From: Chromobacterium sp. IIBBL 290-4
GTDB lineage: Bacteria > Pseudomonadota > Gammaproteobacteria > Burkholderiales > Chromobacteriaceae
Assembly (NCBI RefSeq): GCF_024207115.1
Contig: NZ_CP100128.1
Span: 2,914,001 to 2,978,000 of the forward strand
Direction of reading: 5' to 3'
DNA length: 64,000 nt
How positions within the stretch are numbered: position 1 is the stretch's first letter; each line of letters starts with the position of its first letter. The position numbers and the translations under genes were made by a program. This document shows, one piece after another, positions 28,254 to 38,421 of this stretch. The notes beneath the pieces were generated by a model. That model saw only the letters and a program-made list of their open reading frames with translations, did not search any database and was not told the DNA's origin.

Positions 28254-31200
28254 TGGATTCTGCCTGTTTGCGTATCCAGTCGGCGCAACGGCGGGAGGCC
28301 GCGGAAAAGTCTAATTTCATGATGTCCTCGTCCAGTTGCGCCAACTCGTCGGGAAATGATGTCCCGTAGCTGGCGCGGAGCTGGCCAAAGGCGGGCAGCG
28401 CATCCATGCTGGAGGCGTCCAGCATTTCTTGCAAGTGGGCCAGATTCTCGCTGAGCCCCGGCGGCTCGGTTTCGGCTTGGACCGTGCCCGCCGCTTGGGA
28501 GACATCGGCTTGAGACGCCAGGCTCAGGGCGGCTTCTATCGCTTGCAGCAACGCTTCGGATAGACGAGGCAAGGAGGGCGCGAGCTCAGCCTTGGCGTTT
28601 TGCCTGGCGAGGGTTTCCAATTCGGCGGCGACGAGGGCCAGCTGATCGGCGCCGACTGTCGAGGCCAGCCCCTTCAGGGTATGCAGCAGGCGGGCGGCGG
28701 GCGAGGGCTGACCCGATGGCGAGGGCGCCGCCAGTTCGTCGAACAAGGATTGGCTTTCTTGGGCGAAATTGCGCAGCGTATGCAGGTAAATGGGCAGATT
28801 GCCGCCGAAGCGAACGAGCGCGCTTTGGCTGTTCAGCACCGGGCGGCCGGCATCCTGCGATTCAACTGCGTCAGGAGCGGGGAGGGGTTCGATGGCGGGC
28901 TGCGCGCGGCCGGTATGGCGCAGGATGACTCTGACGAGCTCGGCCAGATCGAAGGGCTTGCCGACATGGGCGTTCATGCCGGCGTCGCGCGCCGCCTCTT
29001 TGTCCGCCGGCATGACATTGGCGGTCATCGCGACGATGGGCAACTGGGCGGCGGAGTAGCTGGCGCGCAGCAAGCGGGTGACGGTATAGCCATCCATATC
29101 CGGCATCTGGATATCCATCAACACCAGGTCGAACAAGGGCGAGGCGGCGTTGACGGCCTGCAGCGCCGCCTGGCCGCAATCGGCAACCTGGACGTCGGCG
29201 CCCTCGTTGCGCAGCAGCTCGCAGGCGACTTGCTGGTTGACCGGATTGTCCTCCACCAGCAGCAGCCTGACACCCTCCAGGCTGGGGCGGGCGCCGGGCG
29301 CGCGCGCGGGCAGCGCCACCGGCTCCGCGTGATAGGCGCGAGCCTCGGCGATCGCGTCGAACAGCATGGAGGAGGTCACGGGCTTGACCAGGATGCCGTC
29401 GAATAAGGACGCTTCCTCTTTCTGCCGCTGGGCGAGCAGCTCGCGGCCATAGGCGGTGACCATGACGATGACCGGCGGCGTCTTGAGCTGATTGGAGGTT
29501 TTCAATTGACGGCAGGTGTCCCATCCATCCAGGCCGGGCAGCCGCCAGTCCATCAGGATGGCGTCGTAGTCCGGTTTGGCTTCCGTCGCCAAGCGCAGGG
29601 CGTCCTCGCCGCTGCTTGCCGAATCCACCGTCCAGCCGAATGACTCCAGGATGGAGACATGGGTCAGGCGGGCGCAGTCATTGTCTTCCACCACCAGGCA
29701 GCGCAGATGCTGCAACGGCACGATGCCGGCGGGCCGGTTGACGGGGGCTTCCGCTGCCAGGCTGTCGATTTCGAAACGGAAGGTGCTGCCCACGCCCACT
29801 TCGCTCGCTACGCTGAGTTTTCCGCCCATCAGCTCCACCAAGCGTTGGCTGATGGCCAGCCCCAGGCCTGAGCCGCCGTAGCGCCGCGCGGTGCTGGCCT
29901 CGGCCTGGGAAAATCCCTCGAAGATTTTATCGCACTGCTCGGGCGAGATGCCGATGCCGGTGTCGCGGACCGAGAATTCGATCCGCAAACGGTTTTCCTC
30001 GCGGCTTTGCAGGCGGGCCGACAAGACCACTTCGCCGCGCTCGGTGAACTTGATGGCGTTGCCCGACAGATTGATCAGAATCTGCTGCAGCCGCAGCGAG
30101 TCGGCGACGATGCGGTCGGGCAACTCGCTATCGATGTCGAACAGCACCTCGACCTCCTTGTTGCCGACATTGGCGCTGAGAATGACGCCGATGTCGCGCA
30201 GCAGCTTGTCCAGGCTGAAGGCGTGCGGGTCCAGCGTCAGCTTGCCGGCCTCGACGCGGGAGAAGTCCAGAATGTCATTGAGCAGGCCGAGCAGCGTGCG
30301 GGCGGCCGACGTGGCTTTTTCGGCGTAGTCCGCTTGCCGTTTGTCCAGCCGGGTTTGCTGCATCAGCTGCAGCATGCCCAGGATGGCGTTCATCGGCGTG
30401 CGGATCTCGTGGCTCATATTGGCCAGGAAGTTGGATTTGGCCAGGCTGGCGCTGTCGGCTGCGTTCTTGGCCTCCTTCAGCCACTCTTGCTGTTCTCTTT
30501 CCAGCGTGATGTCGCGATTGATGCCGGTCACGCGCAGCGGCGAGCCATCGCTGCCGCCCTCCACCGCGGCGGCGGCCTGCACGTGGCGTATGGTTCCATC
30601 TTGCCTGACGATGCGGAAGTGGAGGTTGTACGTGTCCTGGCCGGCCAGCGCCAGACGCATTTTCTCTTCCGCAAAGAAAGCGTCCTCCGGGTGCACTCTG
30701 GTTTTCCAGTGCTCGTAGCGCAGGCCGAAGTCGCCGAAGCCGCGCGGGATGTCGTAGATCTCGTACATCCTGTCGTTCCATTCCAGCATGTCCGCGCCCA
30801 CTTGCCAGCTCCAGATGCCGAGCTCGGCCACTTCCGCGGCTTTGCTGAGCTGGTCGCGGGCGGATTCCAGTTGGCGGCGGTCATGTTCGCGATCCGTGAT
30901 GTCGGATGCGATGCCCAGATAACCGGAGGCGTGGCTGCTGTCGTCTTCCAGCCGAGAGACGGTGAGCAGCACCGGCACATGGCTGCCGTCCTTGCGGACA
31001 TAGGTCCATTGGTGCTCGTTGGGGAGATCGAGCCGGGATTTGCAGGCGATGGCGTCGAAGCCGGCATACACTTTCTCTCCCAGTTGTTCGGAAAACGCTT
31101 GGGCGCGGTTGGCCAGTTCCACATTGCAATGCAGCGCCGACAGGTTTTTCTGCCCTATCATTTCTTCTTTCCGGTAGCCGAGCATTCTTTCGGCCGCGGG

Positions 31201-32805
31201 ATTGAACAGGGTGATGGTGCCATGCATGTCGGTGGCGATGATGGCGTAGCCGGCATTGTCCAGGATGGCGTTCTGCAGCGCGGAGTACATGCGTATCTGT
31301 TCGGTGCGGTGCGCGACCTGCTGTTCCAGCGAGGCGTTCAATTCGCGGATGCGTTTGTCCGCGTTTTTCTGTTCCGTGATGTCGCGCACCGTGGCGGCGA
31401 TGCCGATGATGGCGCCGTCTTGGCGCTGGATGATAGGCGCCAGCGTGATGGCGACATCGATGGGCGCGCCGTCGCGATTAAGAAAGATTGCCGTCTGGTT
31501 GAGCCGTTCGCCATTCCGGCCGACCTGGGTGAGCAGGCCCTGAAGGTGTCGGATCGATTCCGCTTCGGCCAGCAGCAGCGGCAGCGATTGGCCTATGGCC
31601 TCCAGCGGCGCATAGCCGAATATGCTGCTGGCGCCCGGATTCCAACTGCTGATGACGCCGTCCGGCCGCGTGCCGATGATGGCGTCGTTGGCGCAGTCTA
31701 CGATGGCGGCCAGCTCGGCCTGGCGCAGATTGGCGCGCCGGCTCTGGCGGCGGAACAGCCAGAGGGCCGCGAGCAGCAGCGGCAGGATGGCGCTCAAGGT
31801 GGCCAGCGTGATCCACTGCTTGTCATGGACTAGATCGGCGACCACGCTTTCCGGCAGCACGATATGGATGCGGCAATAACGCTCAGGGCGGGCGGGGTCG
31901 AAGGGAACCGCCAGATCGCGGGTGTACACCAGGCCTTGATTCGATTCAAACGATTGCACGCCGGCAGGCAAGCCTTCGCCGGCCGGCGAGGGGCGGAAAT
32001 CGTTCTGCCAGCGCCAGTCCTTGCCTTGATCGAACCCGAAGGTTTGCGCTTTATTGGGCTGCAGCAGGTAATCGCCATTCTGGTTGCTCAGATAGATCTG
32101 AAATTCGGAAGGAATGTTCTGCGGCAGAGCCGCCAGCAGCTTGCTGACGTTGTAATTGATCACGACGACGCCGAAAGGGCGGCCATAGCTGTCGCGCACC
32201 GGGGTGGCCGCGCGTATGACCGGCAGCGTTTTGAGGCCCAGGTAACCGCCGTGCTTGAAGCCGAGATTGATGTCGGAAAAGTAGACCGACCCGACGGGAA
32301 GTTTGGCCGGCTCCTGCACATAAGCCCGGTCGCCGCGAGGCGGCATCATTCCCGCGCCTAATGAGGCGATGGAGCCATCGTCGGCCCGCTCCAGCCGGAG
32401 CAGCTCCTCTCCGCCGTTGGCCAGCGCGATGAACCGGATCTGGGCATAGTCGGGATGGGTGGCCAGAAATGCGCCAAAAATCTCCTCCAGCCGCCGCTGC
32501 CATTGCTGAATGCTGGATGGATCGCCCTTGTCGACGCCATGCCCTTCGCGGGCGCGTATCAGGCCTTCAACCGGCGGCGTGGCGCTGAGGAACAGCACAT
32601 CGCGCGCCAGTTGGTCGAAGGTTTGCCGCAAGATGGCGCTGCGGGTCTGGCTGACGTAGCCCAATCGCTTTTGATAGGTTTCCAGCAGTAGCCGCCGTTC
32701 TTGAAAACCGGTAACGAAGCAGGCGGCCAGCACTGCCAGCGCCAGGACGACAGTCAGCGCGATCAGGCCGAGCCGGCTATTAGGCTTGGGTTGCGAGAAC
32801 GGCAA
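28234..32805 (-). CDS. Multi-domain hybrid sensor histidine kinase
   Basis: A 1,523-residue inner-membrane kinase. Order: TM helix (about 9-29), periplasmic double-Cache-like sensor (about 50-325), TM helix (about 333-353), three PAS domains (about 370-485, 515-640, 655-775), HisKA with the phospho-His in SHEIRTP (about 797), HATPase (about 905-1020), receiver 1 (Asp near 1083, LMDWRLPG), receiver 2 (Asp near 1229, LMDIQMPD) and a C-terminal Hpt domain (LLHTLKGL, His near 1374). This is the BarA/RpfC-like phosphorelay layout with an extra receiver. The Hpt can pass phosphate to the overlapping REC-GGDEF protein and perhaps the REC-PP2C protein. The ligand is unknown. Confidence 0.94.
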   Translation of the reverse strand: MPFSQPKPNSRLGLIALTVVLALAVLAACFVTGFQERRLLLETYQKRLGYVSQTRSAILRQTFDQLARDVLFLSATPPVEGLIRAREGHGVDKGDPSSIQQWQRRLEEIFGAFLATHPDYAQIRFIALANGGEELLRLERADDGSIASLGAGMMPPRGDRAYVQEPAKLPVGSVYFSDINLGFKHGGYLGLKTLPVIRAATPVRDSYGRPFGVVVINYNVSKLLAALPQNIPSEFQIYLSNQNGDYLLQPNKAQTFGFDQGKDWRWQNDFRPSPAGEGLPAGVQSFESNQGLVYTRDLAVPFDPARPERYCRIHIVLPESVVADLVHDKQWITLATLSAILPLLLAALWLFRRQSRRANLRQAELAAIVDCANDAIIGTRPDGVISSWNPGASSIFGYAPLEAIGQSLPLLLAEAESIRHLQGLLTQVGRNGERLNQTAIFLNRDGAPIDVAITLAPIIQRQDGAIIGIAATVRDITEQKNADKRIRELNASLEQQVAHRTEQIRMYSALQNAILDNAGYAIIATDMHGTITLFNPAAERMLGYRKEEMIGQKNLSALHCNVELANRAQAFSEQLGEKVYAGFDAIACKSRLDLPNEHQWTYVRKDGSHVPVLLTVSRLEDDSSHASGYLGIASDITDREHDRRQLESARDQLSKAAEVAELGIWSWQVGADMLEWNDRMYEIYDIPRGFGDFGLRYEHWKTRVHPEDAFFAEEKMRLALAGQDTYNLHFRIVRQDGTIRHVQAAAAVEGGSDGSPLRVTGINRDITLEREQQEWLKEAKNAADSASLAKSNFLANMSHEIRTPMNAILGMLQLMQQTRLDKRQADYAEKATSAARTLLGLLNDILDFSRVEAGKLTLDPHAFSLDKLLRDIGVILSANVGNKEVEVLFDIDSELPDRIVADSLRLQQILINLSGNAIKFTERGEVVLSARLQSREENRLRIEFSVRDTGIGISPEQCDKIFEGFSQAEASTARRYGGSGLGLAISQRLVELMGGKLSVASEVGVGSTFRFEIDSLAAEAPVNRPAGIVPLQHLRCLVVEDNDCARLTHVSILESFGWTVDSASSGEDALRLATEAKPDYDAILMDWRLPGLDGWDTCRQLKTSNQLKTPPVIVMVTAYGRELLAQRQKEEASLFDGILVKPVTSSMLFDAIAEARAYHAEPVALPARAPGARPSLEGVRLLLVEDNPVNQQVACELLRNEGADVQVADCGQAALQAVNAASPLFDLVLMDIQMPDMDGYTVTRLLRASYSAAQLPIVAMTANVMPADKEAARDAGMNAHVGKPFDLAELVRVILRHTGRAQPAIEPLPAPDAVESQDAGRPVLNSQSALVRFGGNLPIYLHTLRNFAQESQSLFDELAAPSPSGQPSPAARLLHTLKGLASTVGADQLALVAAELETLARQNAKAELAPSLPRLSEALLQAIEAALSLASQADVSQAAGTVQAETEPPGLSENLAHLQEMLDASSMDALPAFGQLRASYGTSFPDELAQLDEDIMKLDFSAASRRCADWIRKQAESNERTPQ

Positions 32806-32929
32806 GGAGCGCCTCCTATTCTGGATGGCGGGCGTGGATGGGGGTGTCTTCCTGTGTGGAGTATAGAAATCGCATTGGCATGATGAAAGCCGCCCGCCGG
32901 ATTCTATCCTAAGCAGGCGGCGCTGGCGT

Positions 32930-33562
32930 TCAGCGGCCGTTGTCCAGGGCCAGGCGGGCGGCCAGCAGACCGAACACGCCGCTCATCAGCTTTCTTTGCG
33001 CGCCTAGCCAGCGCGGGCTGCGCGCCAGATTCCGGCTGATGGCGTGGGCGCCGATGACCACGGAGGCGTTGACGCTGAGGCTGATGGCGATTTGCATCGC
33101 GCCCAGTTGCAGCGTCTGGGCCAGCACGCCTTCGCTGCCGGCCTGGATGAATTGCGGCAGCAAGGCGAGATAGAACAAGGCGACCTTGGGATTGAGCAAG
33201 CTGGTCAGCAGGCCGTTGCCGAACAGCTTGAGGCGGGAGTGGCGCGCCATCCCGCGCGCGTCGGGCCGCAGGTCGTGGCGGCCGGTCCAGGCCTGCCAGG
33301 CCATCCAGCCCAGATAGCCGGCGCCGGCCCATTTCAAGGCGAGATAAGCCAGCGGCGCGGCGGCGAACAGCGCGCTCAAACCCAGCGCGGTGGCCAGCAG
33401 ATGGCAGGCGAAGCCCGCCATCACGCCCAGCAGGGAAACGAGGCCGGCCAGCTTGCCTTGGCATAGGGTGCGCGACAGCAGGTAAATCATGTTGGGCCCC
33501 GGCGTCAGCGCCATCAGCAAGGCGGCTGCGGCGAAGGACAGGGCGGGGTGGATCGCGAGCAT
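32930..33562 (-). CDS. LysE/RhtB family amino-acid exporter
   Basis: A 210-residue inner-membrane protein with six predicted helices. The signature LLMALTPGPNMIYLL near the N-terminus and the LLNPKVALFYLALLPQF block identify the LysE/RhtB family, which exports amino acids or homoserine lactone-like compounds. Substrate cannot be read from sequence. The start at 33562 has GGAG 6 bases upstream; the ATG at 33574 is less likely. Confidence 0.93.
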   Translation of the reverse strand: MLAIHPALSFAAAALLMALTPGPNMIYLLSRTLCQGKLAGLVSLLGVMAGFACHLLATALGLSALFAAAPLAYLALKWAGAGYLGWMAWQAWTGRHDLRPDARGMARHSRLKLFGNGLLTSLLNPKVALFYLALLPQFIQAGSEGVLAQTLQLGAMQIAISLSVNASVVIGAHAISRNLARSPRWLGAQRKLMSGVFGLLAARLALDNGR

Positions 33563-33580
33563 GGGCTTCTCCATGAAAAC

Positions 33581-33601
33581 AGCCCCGCGCGGGGCGGGGC
33601 T
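33581..33601 (-). terminator. Terminator after prolyl oligopeptidase
   Basis: Stem AGCCCCGC and GCGGGGCT; on the minus strand it is followed by TGTTTTC, so it ends the transcript of the gene at 33615-35687. Confidence 0.7.
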
Positions 33602-33614
33602 GGTGTGGCGGGGT

Positions 33615-35687
33615 TTAGCGCAGCTGGTGCCAGAGGAAGGTGTATTCCATGGCGGCGATGCGCGCCTCCTCGTCGTAATTGGCCGCCGCGCCGTGGCCGC
33701 CTTCGGTGCGCTCGTAGTAACGCACATCGGCGCCTATCTTTTTCATCGCGGCGAACATCTTGCGGGCATGGCCGGGATGGACGCGGTCATCCAGCGTGGA
33801 GGTGACGAACAGCGTGGCCGGGTATTTGGCGCCCGGCTTGATGTTCTGATACGGCGAGTAGCGCTTGATGAAGGCCCAGTCTTCCGGCTTGTCCGGATTG
33901 CCGTATTCATCCATCCAGCTGGCGCCGGCCAAGAGCTTGTTGAAGCGCTTCATGTCCAGCAGCGGCACCTGGCAGACGATGGCGTTGAAGAGCTCCGGAT
34001 ACTTGGTCAGCATCACGCCCATCAGCAAGCCGCCGTTGCTGCCGCCCTTGATGCCCAGGTGGCGGGCATCGGCGATCTTGCGATGCGCCAGGTCCTTGGC
34101 GATGGAGGAGAAGTCGTCGTAGGCCTTCTGGCGCTTGTGCTTCAGCGCCGCGTCATGCCATTGCGGGCCGTATTCGCCGCCGCCGCGGATATTGGCCAGC
34201 ACGTAGACGCCGCCTCTTTCCAGCCAGGCCTTGCCCATGGAGCCGCTGTAGTAAGGCGTCATCGACACTTCGAAGCCGCCGTAGCCGTAAAGCAGCGTCG
34301 GGTTTTTGCCGTCGAGCTTCAAGCCTTTTTTGCCGATTACGAAATAGGGGACGCGGGTGCCGTCGTTGGAGCGGGCGAAGTACTGGTGGATTTCCAGGCC
34401 GCTGGCGTTGAAGAAAGCCGGCTGCTGTTTCAGCGGTTCGCGCGCGTCGCTGCCGGCATGCGCCAGCGACAGCGTGGTGGGGGTCAGGAAGTCGGTGAAG
34501 GTGAAGAAGTAGTCGTCGGAGTTCTTGCTGTCCACCGCGCTGACGCCGATGCTGCCGTAAGAGGGCGCGTCCACCTTGCGCGACTGCCATTTGCCGTCCA
34601 CCACTTTCCACTCTTGCAGCCGGCTCTTGACGTTGTCCATGATGTTCAGGATCAACGTGTCGCGGGTGGAGGCGGAGCCTTCGCCCAGCGAGGTGGTGGC
34701 GGTGGGCAGGAACAGCGGAACGAAATCGCGCTTGCCTTGCTGATAGTCGGCCAGCTTGATGGCCAGCAGGCTGCCCGGTTTCCAGTTATGGCCGCCGGTC
34801 TTCCATTCCTGGCGCGGCTTCAGCAGCAGCCAGTCGCCGAAGAAGTCCGTTTCGACATGGCCGGGCTTGTCCAGTTTTTTCCAGTCTTCGCCTTGGCGCA
34901 GGTACAGCTCGTTGGTGAAGAAGCTGCTGCCTTGCTGGATGTAGTCGTACTCGCGGCCTTGGGTCAGCACATGGCTGGCGCCCACCGAGATATCGGTGGC
35001 TTCGCCGGCGAACAGCTGCTTGGCGTCGGCCAGCGGCTGGCCGCGCTTCCATTCTTTGACGATGCGCGGGTAGCCTGAATTCGTCAGCGAGCCGGGGCCG
35101 AAGTCGGTGCTGATGTAGACGGTGTCGCGGTCTTTCCAGTCCACCTGGCTCTTGGCTTCCGGCGCGACGAAGCCATCGCCGATGAAGCGTTTGCCGGCCA
35201 GATCGAATTCCCGCACTACGGCGGCGTCGCCGCCGCCGCGGCTCAGGCGGATCAGGCAGCGGTCTTCTTGCGGCTCGACGCAGTTGGCGCCTTGCCATAC
35301 CCAGTTTTCTTTTTCATCTTTGGCCAGCTGGTCCAGGTCGAGCACGGTTTCCCATTGCGGCGCGGCCTTGCGGTATTCGTCCAGCGTGGTGCTGCGCCAC
35401 ACGCCGCGGGTATGGGTCGCGTCGCGCCAGAAATTGTAATAGCGGTCGCCGATTTTCTGGATGCCCGGAATCTTGGCGCTGGAGTTGAGGATGGACAGGA
35501 TGTCCTGGCGCAGATCGGAGAAGTGCTTCCAGCTTTCCAGTTCTTGCGTGGTGGCGGCGTTCTGCTGCTTCACCCATTGCAGCGCATCTTTTCCTTGAAT
35601 CGATTCCAGCCACAGATTCGGGTCTTCCGCCGCGTGGGCCTGCGCGGCCAGGGCGGCGGCGCCGAGCGCCAGCAAACTGCTTTTCAT
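33615..35687 (-). CDS. Prolyl oligopeptidase family (S9A) serine peptidase, exported
   Basis: A 690-residue peptidase cutting short peptides after proline. Signal peptide about 1-19 (MKSSLLALGAAALAAQAHA) places it in the periplasm or outside. A seven-bladed propeller domain (about 75-400) is followed by an alpha/beta-hydrolase domain with Ser in GGSNGG, Asp in TLDDRVHP and His in EGGHGAA, the S9A triad. GYGGFE and NIRGGGEYG are family signatures. Length is normal. Single gene with its own terminator. Confidence 0.95.
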   Translation of the reverse strand: MKSSLLALGAAALAAQAHAAEDPNLWLESIQGKDALQWVKQQNAATTQELESWKHFSDLRQDILSILNSSAKIPGIQKIGDRYYNFWRDATHTRGVWRSTTLDEYRKAAPQWETVLDLDQLAKDEKENWVWQGANCVEPQEDRCLIRLSRGGGDAAVVREFDLAGKRFIGDGFVAPEAKSQVDWKDRDTVYISTDFGPGSLTNSGYPRIVKEWKRGQPLADAKQLFAGEATDISVGASHVLTQGREYDYIQQGSSFFTNELYLRQGEDWKKLDKPGHVETDFFGDWLLLKPRQEWKTGGHNWKPGSLLAIKLADYQQGKRDFVPLFLPTATTSLGEGSASTRDTLILNIMDNVKSRLQEWKVVDGKWQSRKVDAPSYGSIGVSAVDSKNSDDYFFTFTDFLTPTTLSLAHAGSDAREPLKQQPAFFNASGLEIHQYFARSNDGTRVPYFVIGKKGLKLDGKNPTLLYGYGGFEVSMTPYYSGSMGKAWLERGGVYVLANIRGGGEYGPQWHDAALKHKRQKAYDDFSSIAKDLAHRKIADARHLGIKGGSNGGLLMGVMLTKYPELFNAIVCQVPLLDMKRFNKLLAGASWMDEYGNPDKPEDWAFIKRYSPYQNIKPGAKYPATLFVTSTLDDRVHPGHARKMFAAMKKIGADVRYYERTEGGHGAAANYDEEARIAAMEYTFLWHQLR

Positions 35688-35808
35688 GATGCTTCTCCTT
35701 GCGCGGTCCTGGGCCGCTTGCGCCGGCGCCGGATCGTCTGATTGGTTCGCGGTATGTAGACGCCAGACTCTAACGCGAAATAAATTAACTTGTCATTATT
35801 TTTGGCGC

Positions 35809-35833
35809 AAAAAAGCCCCGGCATGGCCGGGGC
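35809..35833 (-). terminator. Terminator after ene-reductase gene
   Basis: Stem GCCCCGGC and GCCGGGGC with loop ATG; on the minus strand it is followed by T6. Confidence 0.85.
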
Positions 35834-35862
35834 GGATGCGAGGGAGGGGCGATGCCCGCCGC

Positions 35863-36957
35863 TTACAGCGTGGGGTAGTCGGTATAGCCTTCCGCGCCGC
35901 CGCCGTAGAAGCTGGCCAGCTTGGGCTCGTTCAGCGGCGCGCCTTGCTTCAGCCGCTCCACCAGATCCGGATTGGAGATGAAGCTGCGGCCGAAGGCGGC
36001 GGCGTCGATGAAGCCTTGCTTGATCAAGGTTTCCGCCTTCTCGGCGGTATAGGCGCCGGCGCCGATGATCACGCCGGGATAGCGCTTGCGCAGCTCGGTG
36101 CGGAAGGCGTCATCCAGCTTGGGGCCGCCGGCCCAGTCGGGTTCGGAAATGTGCAGGAAGGCCAGCTTGCGCTTGGCCAGCTGTTCGGCCAGGTACAGCG
36201 CCATGTCCAGCTGGTCGGTATTGCTCACGCCATTGAAGATGCCCAGCGGCGAGATGCGGATGCCGACGTGATCGGCATCCCATTCGCCGACCACCGCGTC
36301 CACCACTTCCAGCAGGAAGCGGGCGCGGTTTTCCACGCTGCCGCCGTATTGGTCGGTGCGGACGTTGGCGGCCGGGGACAGGAATTGATCGATCAGATAG
36401 CCGTGGGCGCCGTGGATTTCCACCAGGTCGAAACCGGCGCGGCGGGCGTTGTCGGTGGCGCGGCGGTAGTCCTCGATGATGTCGGCGATTTCCTCGGTTT
36501 CCAGCGCGCGCGGGGTATCGCACTGTTCGCGCACCAGGCTGCCGTCGGCGGCGCGGATATTGGTGCGGCTGTCGGCCTGGATGGCGGACGGGCCGACCGG
36601 CGCGTCGCCATTCGGTTGCAGCGAGCGATGGGAAATGCGGCCGGTATGCCACAGCTGCAGCGAGATTTTGCCGCCGGCTTGATGCACGGCGCCGGTCACT
36701 TCGCTCCAGGCGCGGACTTGCTCCTCGCTATAGATGCCGGGCGCGCCGGCATAACCCTTGGCGGTGGGCGAGATATGGGTGCCTTCGGCCACGATCAGGC
36801 CGGCGCTGGCGCGCTGGCGGTAGTATTCCTTGGCCAGCGGGCCGGGCACATCGCCCGGCTCGGTATTGCGCAGGCGGGTCAGCGGGGCCATCGCCACGCG
36901 GTTGGCCAGGGTGGCGGCGCCCATTTGCAGCGGGGTGAACAGTTTGTCGGCTTGCAT
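35863..36957 (-). CDS. Old Yellow Enzyme family ene-reductase (NemA-like)
   Basis: A 364-residue FMN-dependent NAD(P)H reductase of alpha,beta-unsaturated carbonyls, quinones and N-ethylmaleimide. N-terminal [23 protein letters not shown], the substrate-binding region [14 protein letters not shown] (the family's His/Asn pair is represented nearby) and the C-terminal [12 protein letters not shown] are characteristic. The start at 36957 has AGGA 7 bases upstream. It lies 19 bases after the nitroreductase gene in one transcript under the TetR operator at 37736. Confidence 0.94.
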   Translation of the reverse strand: MQADKLFTPLQMGAATLANRVAMAPLTRLRNTEPGDVPGPLAKEYYRQRASAGLIVAEGTHISPTAKGYAGAPGIYSEEQVRAWSEVTGAVHQAGGKISLQLWHTGRISHRSLQPNGDAPVGPSAIQADSRTNIRAADGSLVREQCDTPRALETEEIADIIEDYRRATDNARRAGFDLVEIHGAHGYLIDQFLSPAANVRTDQYGGSVENRARFLLEVVDAVVGEWDADHVGIRISPLGIFNGVSNTDQLDMALYLAEQLAKRKLAFLHISEPDWAGGPKLDDAFRTELRKRYPGVIIGAGAYTAEKAETLIKQGFIDAAAFGRSFISNPDLVERLKQGAPLNEPKLASFYGGGAEGYTDYPTL

Positions 36958-36976
36958 AGCGGTTTCCTTGATGAAT

Positions 36977-37717
36977 TTACAGATCGAAGCCAAAACCCTG
37001 GCTGCGCGCGACCGGCGCGACCTTGGGGAAGTACACGTGTTGATAGTAATTGGCGGTATTGGCCGACCAGGGCTGGCCATCGGGGCGGCCGATGTGCTGC
37101 CAATATTGTGTCAGCGTTTTGTCATAACTGGCGATGTGCGCGCTTAATTCTCCGGCCTGGTAGCGTTCTTGGTGGACGAAGGTGGCGCGCGGCAGGCGCG
37201 GCTTCAGGCTGCCATCCTGATCGATATGGCCGATCACCATGCCGGCGACGGGGAAGGTCAGCTCCGGCAATGCCAGCAGATCTATCATCGCTTGCGGATC
37301 GCGGCGGATGCCGCCGATCGGCACCACGCCCAGGCCGGCCGAGCGGGCCGCGGTCATCATATTGCCCAGCGCGATGCCGGCGTCCACCGCGCCGACCGCG
37401 AAGGCCTCGACGCTGGTGTGGACGCGCTGTTCCAGCCCGGCCATTTCCACGCCGACGCGGGTTTTATGGAAGTCGATCACCGCGACGATGAAGACCGGGG
37501 CCTGGGCGATCCACGGCTGGCCGCCGGCGATCTCGGCGATGCGGCGGCGGCGTTCGGCGTCCTGCACCACTACCAGCGAGACTTGCTGGCCATTGATGGA
37601 TGTCGGGCCTTTCCAGCCGGCGTCGAGGATGGCGTCCAGCACTTCGGGCGCCACCGGTTTGTCCTGATAGCTGCGCACGCTGTGGTGCTGCTGCATCAGA
37701 CGCAATGTTTCATTCAT
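36977..37717 (-). CDS. NADPH-dependent nitro/flavin reductase (NfsA/FRP type)
   Basis: A 246-residue FMN-binding nitroreductase-family enzyme; [11 protein letters not shown] near the N-terminus and [14 protein letters not shown] are family motifs. Such enzymes reduce nitroaromatics, quinones and flavins. The start at 37717 has GGAG 6 bases upstream. It is the first gene of the unit with the ene-reductase and sits directly behind a TetR operator, so both reductases are probably induced by electrophiles. Confidence 0.92.
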   Translation of the reverse strand: MNETLRLMQQHHSVRSYQDKPVAPEVLDAILDAGWKGPTSINGQQVSLVVVQDAERRRRIAEIAGGQPWIAQAPVFIVAVIDFHKTRVGVEMAGLEQRVHTSVEAFAVGAVDAGIALGNMMTAARSAGLGVVPIGGIRRDPQAMIDLLALPELTFPVAGMVIGHIDQDGSLKPRLPRATFVHQERYQAGELSAHIASYDKTLTQYWQHIGRPDGQPWSANTANYYQHVYFPKVAPVARSQGFGFDL

Positions 37718-37735
37718 GATGCGCTCCATTTTGAG

Positions 37736-37750
37736 TAGACCAGTCGTCTA
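37736..37750. promoter_or_regulatory. TetR-type operator before the reductase genes
   Basis: Inverted repeat TAGAC-CAGTC-GTCTA; the same 15 bases occur inside the operator at 38422-38440 in front of the tetR gene. It lies 19-33 bases upstream of the nitroreductase start. Confidence 0.8.
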
Positions 37751-37762
37751 GTAATGGTTTCA

Positions 37763-37784
37763 ATAAAACCCGCCATTCGGCGGG
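37763..37784 (-). terminator. Terminator after tetR
   Basis: Stem CCCGCC and GGCGGG with loop ATTC; on the minus strand it is followed by TTTTATT. It separates the tetR transcript from the reductase transcript, explaining why each has its own operator. Confidence 0.65.
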
Positions 37785-37791
37785 CATGAAT

Positions 37792-38409
37792 TCAGTGTTT
37801 GCAAGCGGCGCTGTCGGCTGCCACCAGCATGGTTTCCGTCAGGCGCAGGGCGTTGAGCATGGGCTCGGACGAGCGTTGCACCTTGTACAGCAAAGCGCTG
37901 CCCACCCACAGGCTGTACAAGCTGGCGGCCAGGGTATCCGGCGCCAGGGTGGGGCAGAGGCTGCCTTCGGTCTGGCCGCGCTTGATCGCATCCGCCAGTC
38001 GGACGATGACGCGGCCCATGCCCTCGGCCAGCGCGTCGCGCATCGGCTCGGACAGGTCGGACACTTCCGCCGCCAGTTTCACCGCCAGGCAGGTGTGGCT
38101 GGCGCCGTCGCATTGATGACGCTCCACCCAGCCATCGAAATAACGCAGCAGGCAATCCCGCGCCTGGCCATGGTCGGCGCGCAGCAACAACACCAGCTTT
38201 TCGTCGTAATTGAGGAAATAACGGCGCAGCAATTCCACGCCATAGCCTTCTTTGGACGCAAAGTAATGGTAGAACGAGCCCTTGGGCACGCCGGCGCAAG
38301 ACAGGATTTCCGCCAGCCCGACGGCGGCGAAGCCCTTGCCCAGAATGATGTTTTCGCCGATGGCCAGCAAGTGCTCGCGGGTGTCGGCTGAATGATTGGC
38401 GCGTGACAT
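37792..38409 (-). CDS. TetR/AcrR family repressor (NemR/AcuR-like)
   Basis: A 205-residue dimeric repressor. The N-terminal helix-turn-helix (about 10-55) contains GFAAVGLAEILSCAGVPKGSFYHYF split over its helices. The C-terminal ligand domain resembles the NemR/AcuR group, whose Cys residues sense electrophiles; Cys are present (LSCAG, RDCLL, HTCLA, LCPT). It is preceded by a perfect 7-bp-arm operator, indicating autoregulation, and the same site precedes the downstream reductases. The start at 38409 is chosen because a longer frame would reach into the operator. Confidence 0.92.
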   Translation of the reverse strand: MSRANHSADTREHLLAIGENIILGKGFAAVGLAEILSCAGVPKGSFYHYFASKEGYGVELLRRYFLNYDEKLVLLLRADHGQARDCLLRYFDGWVERHQCDGASHTCLAVKLAAEVSDLSEPMRDALAEGMGRVIVRLADAIKRGQTEGSLCPTLAPDTLAASLYSLWVGSALLYKVQRSSEPMLNALRLTETMLVAADSAACKH

Positions 38410-38421
38410 GGCTTGAATACT

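Noticed and set aside
33489-37491. Long plus-strand frames (33489-35078 and 35686-37491) opposite the peptidase and reductase genes
   Set aside because: They are antisense shadows of GC-rich genes with strong family matches on the minus strand; their translations are low-complexity Gly/Ala/Arg-rich.
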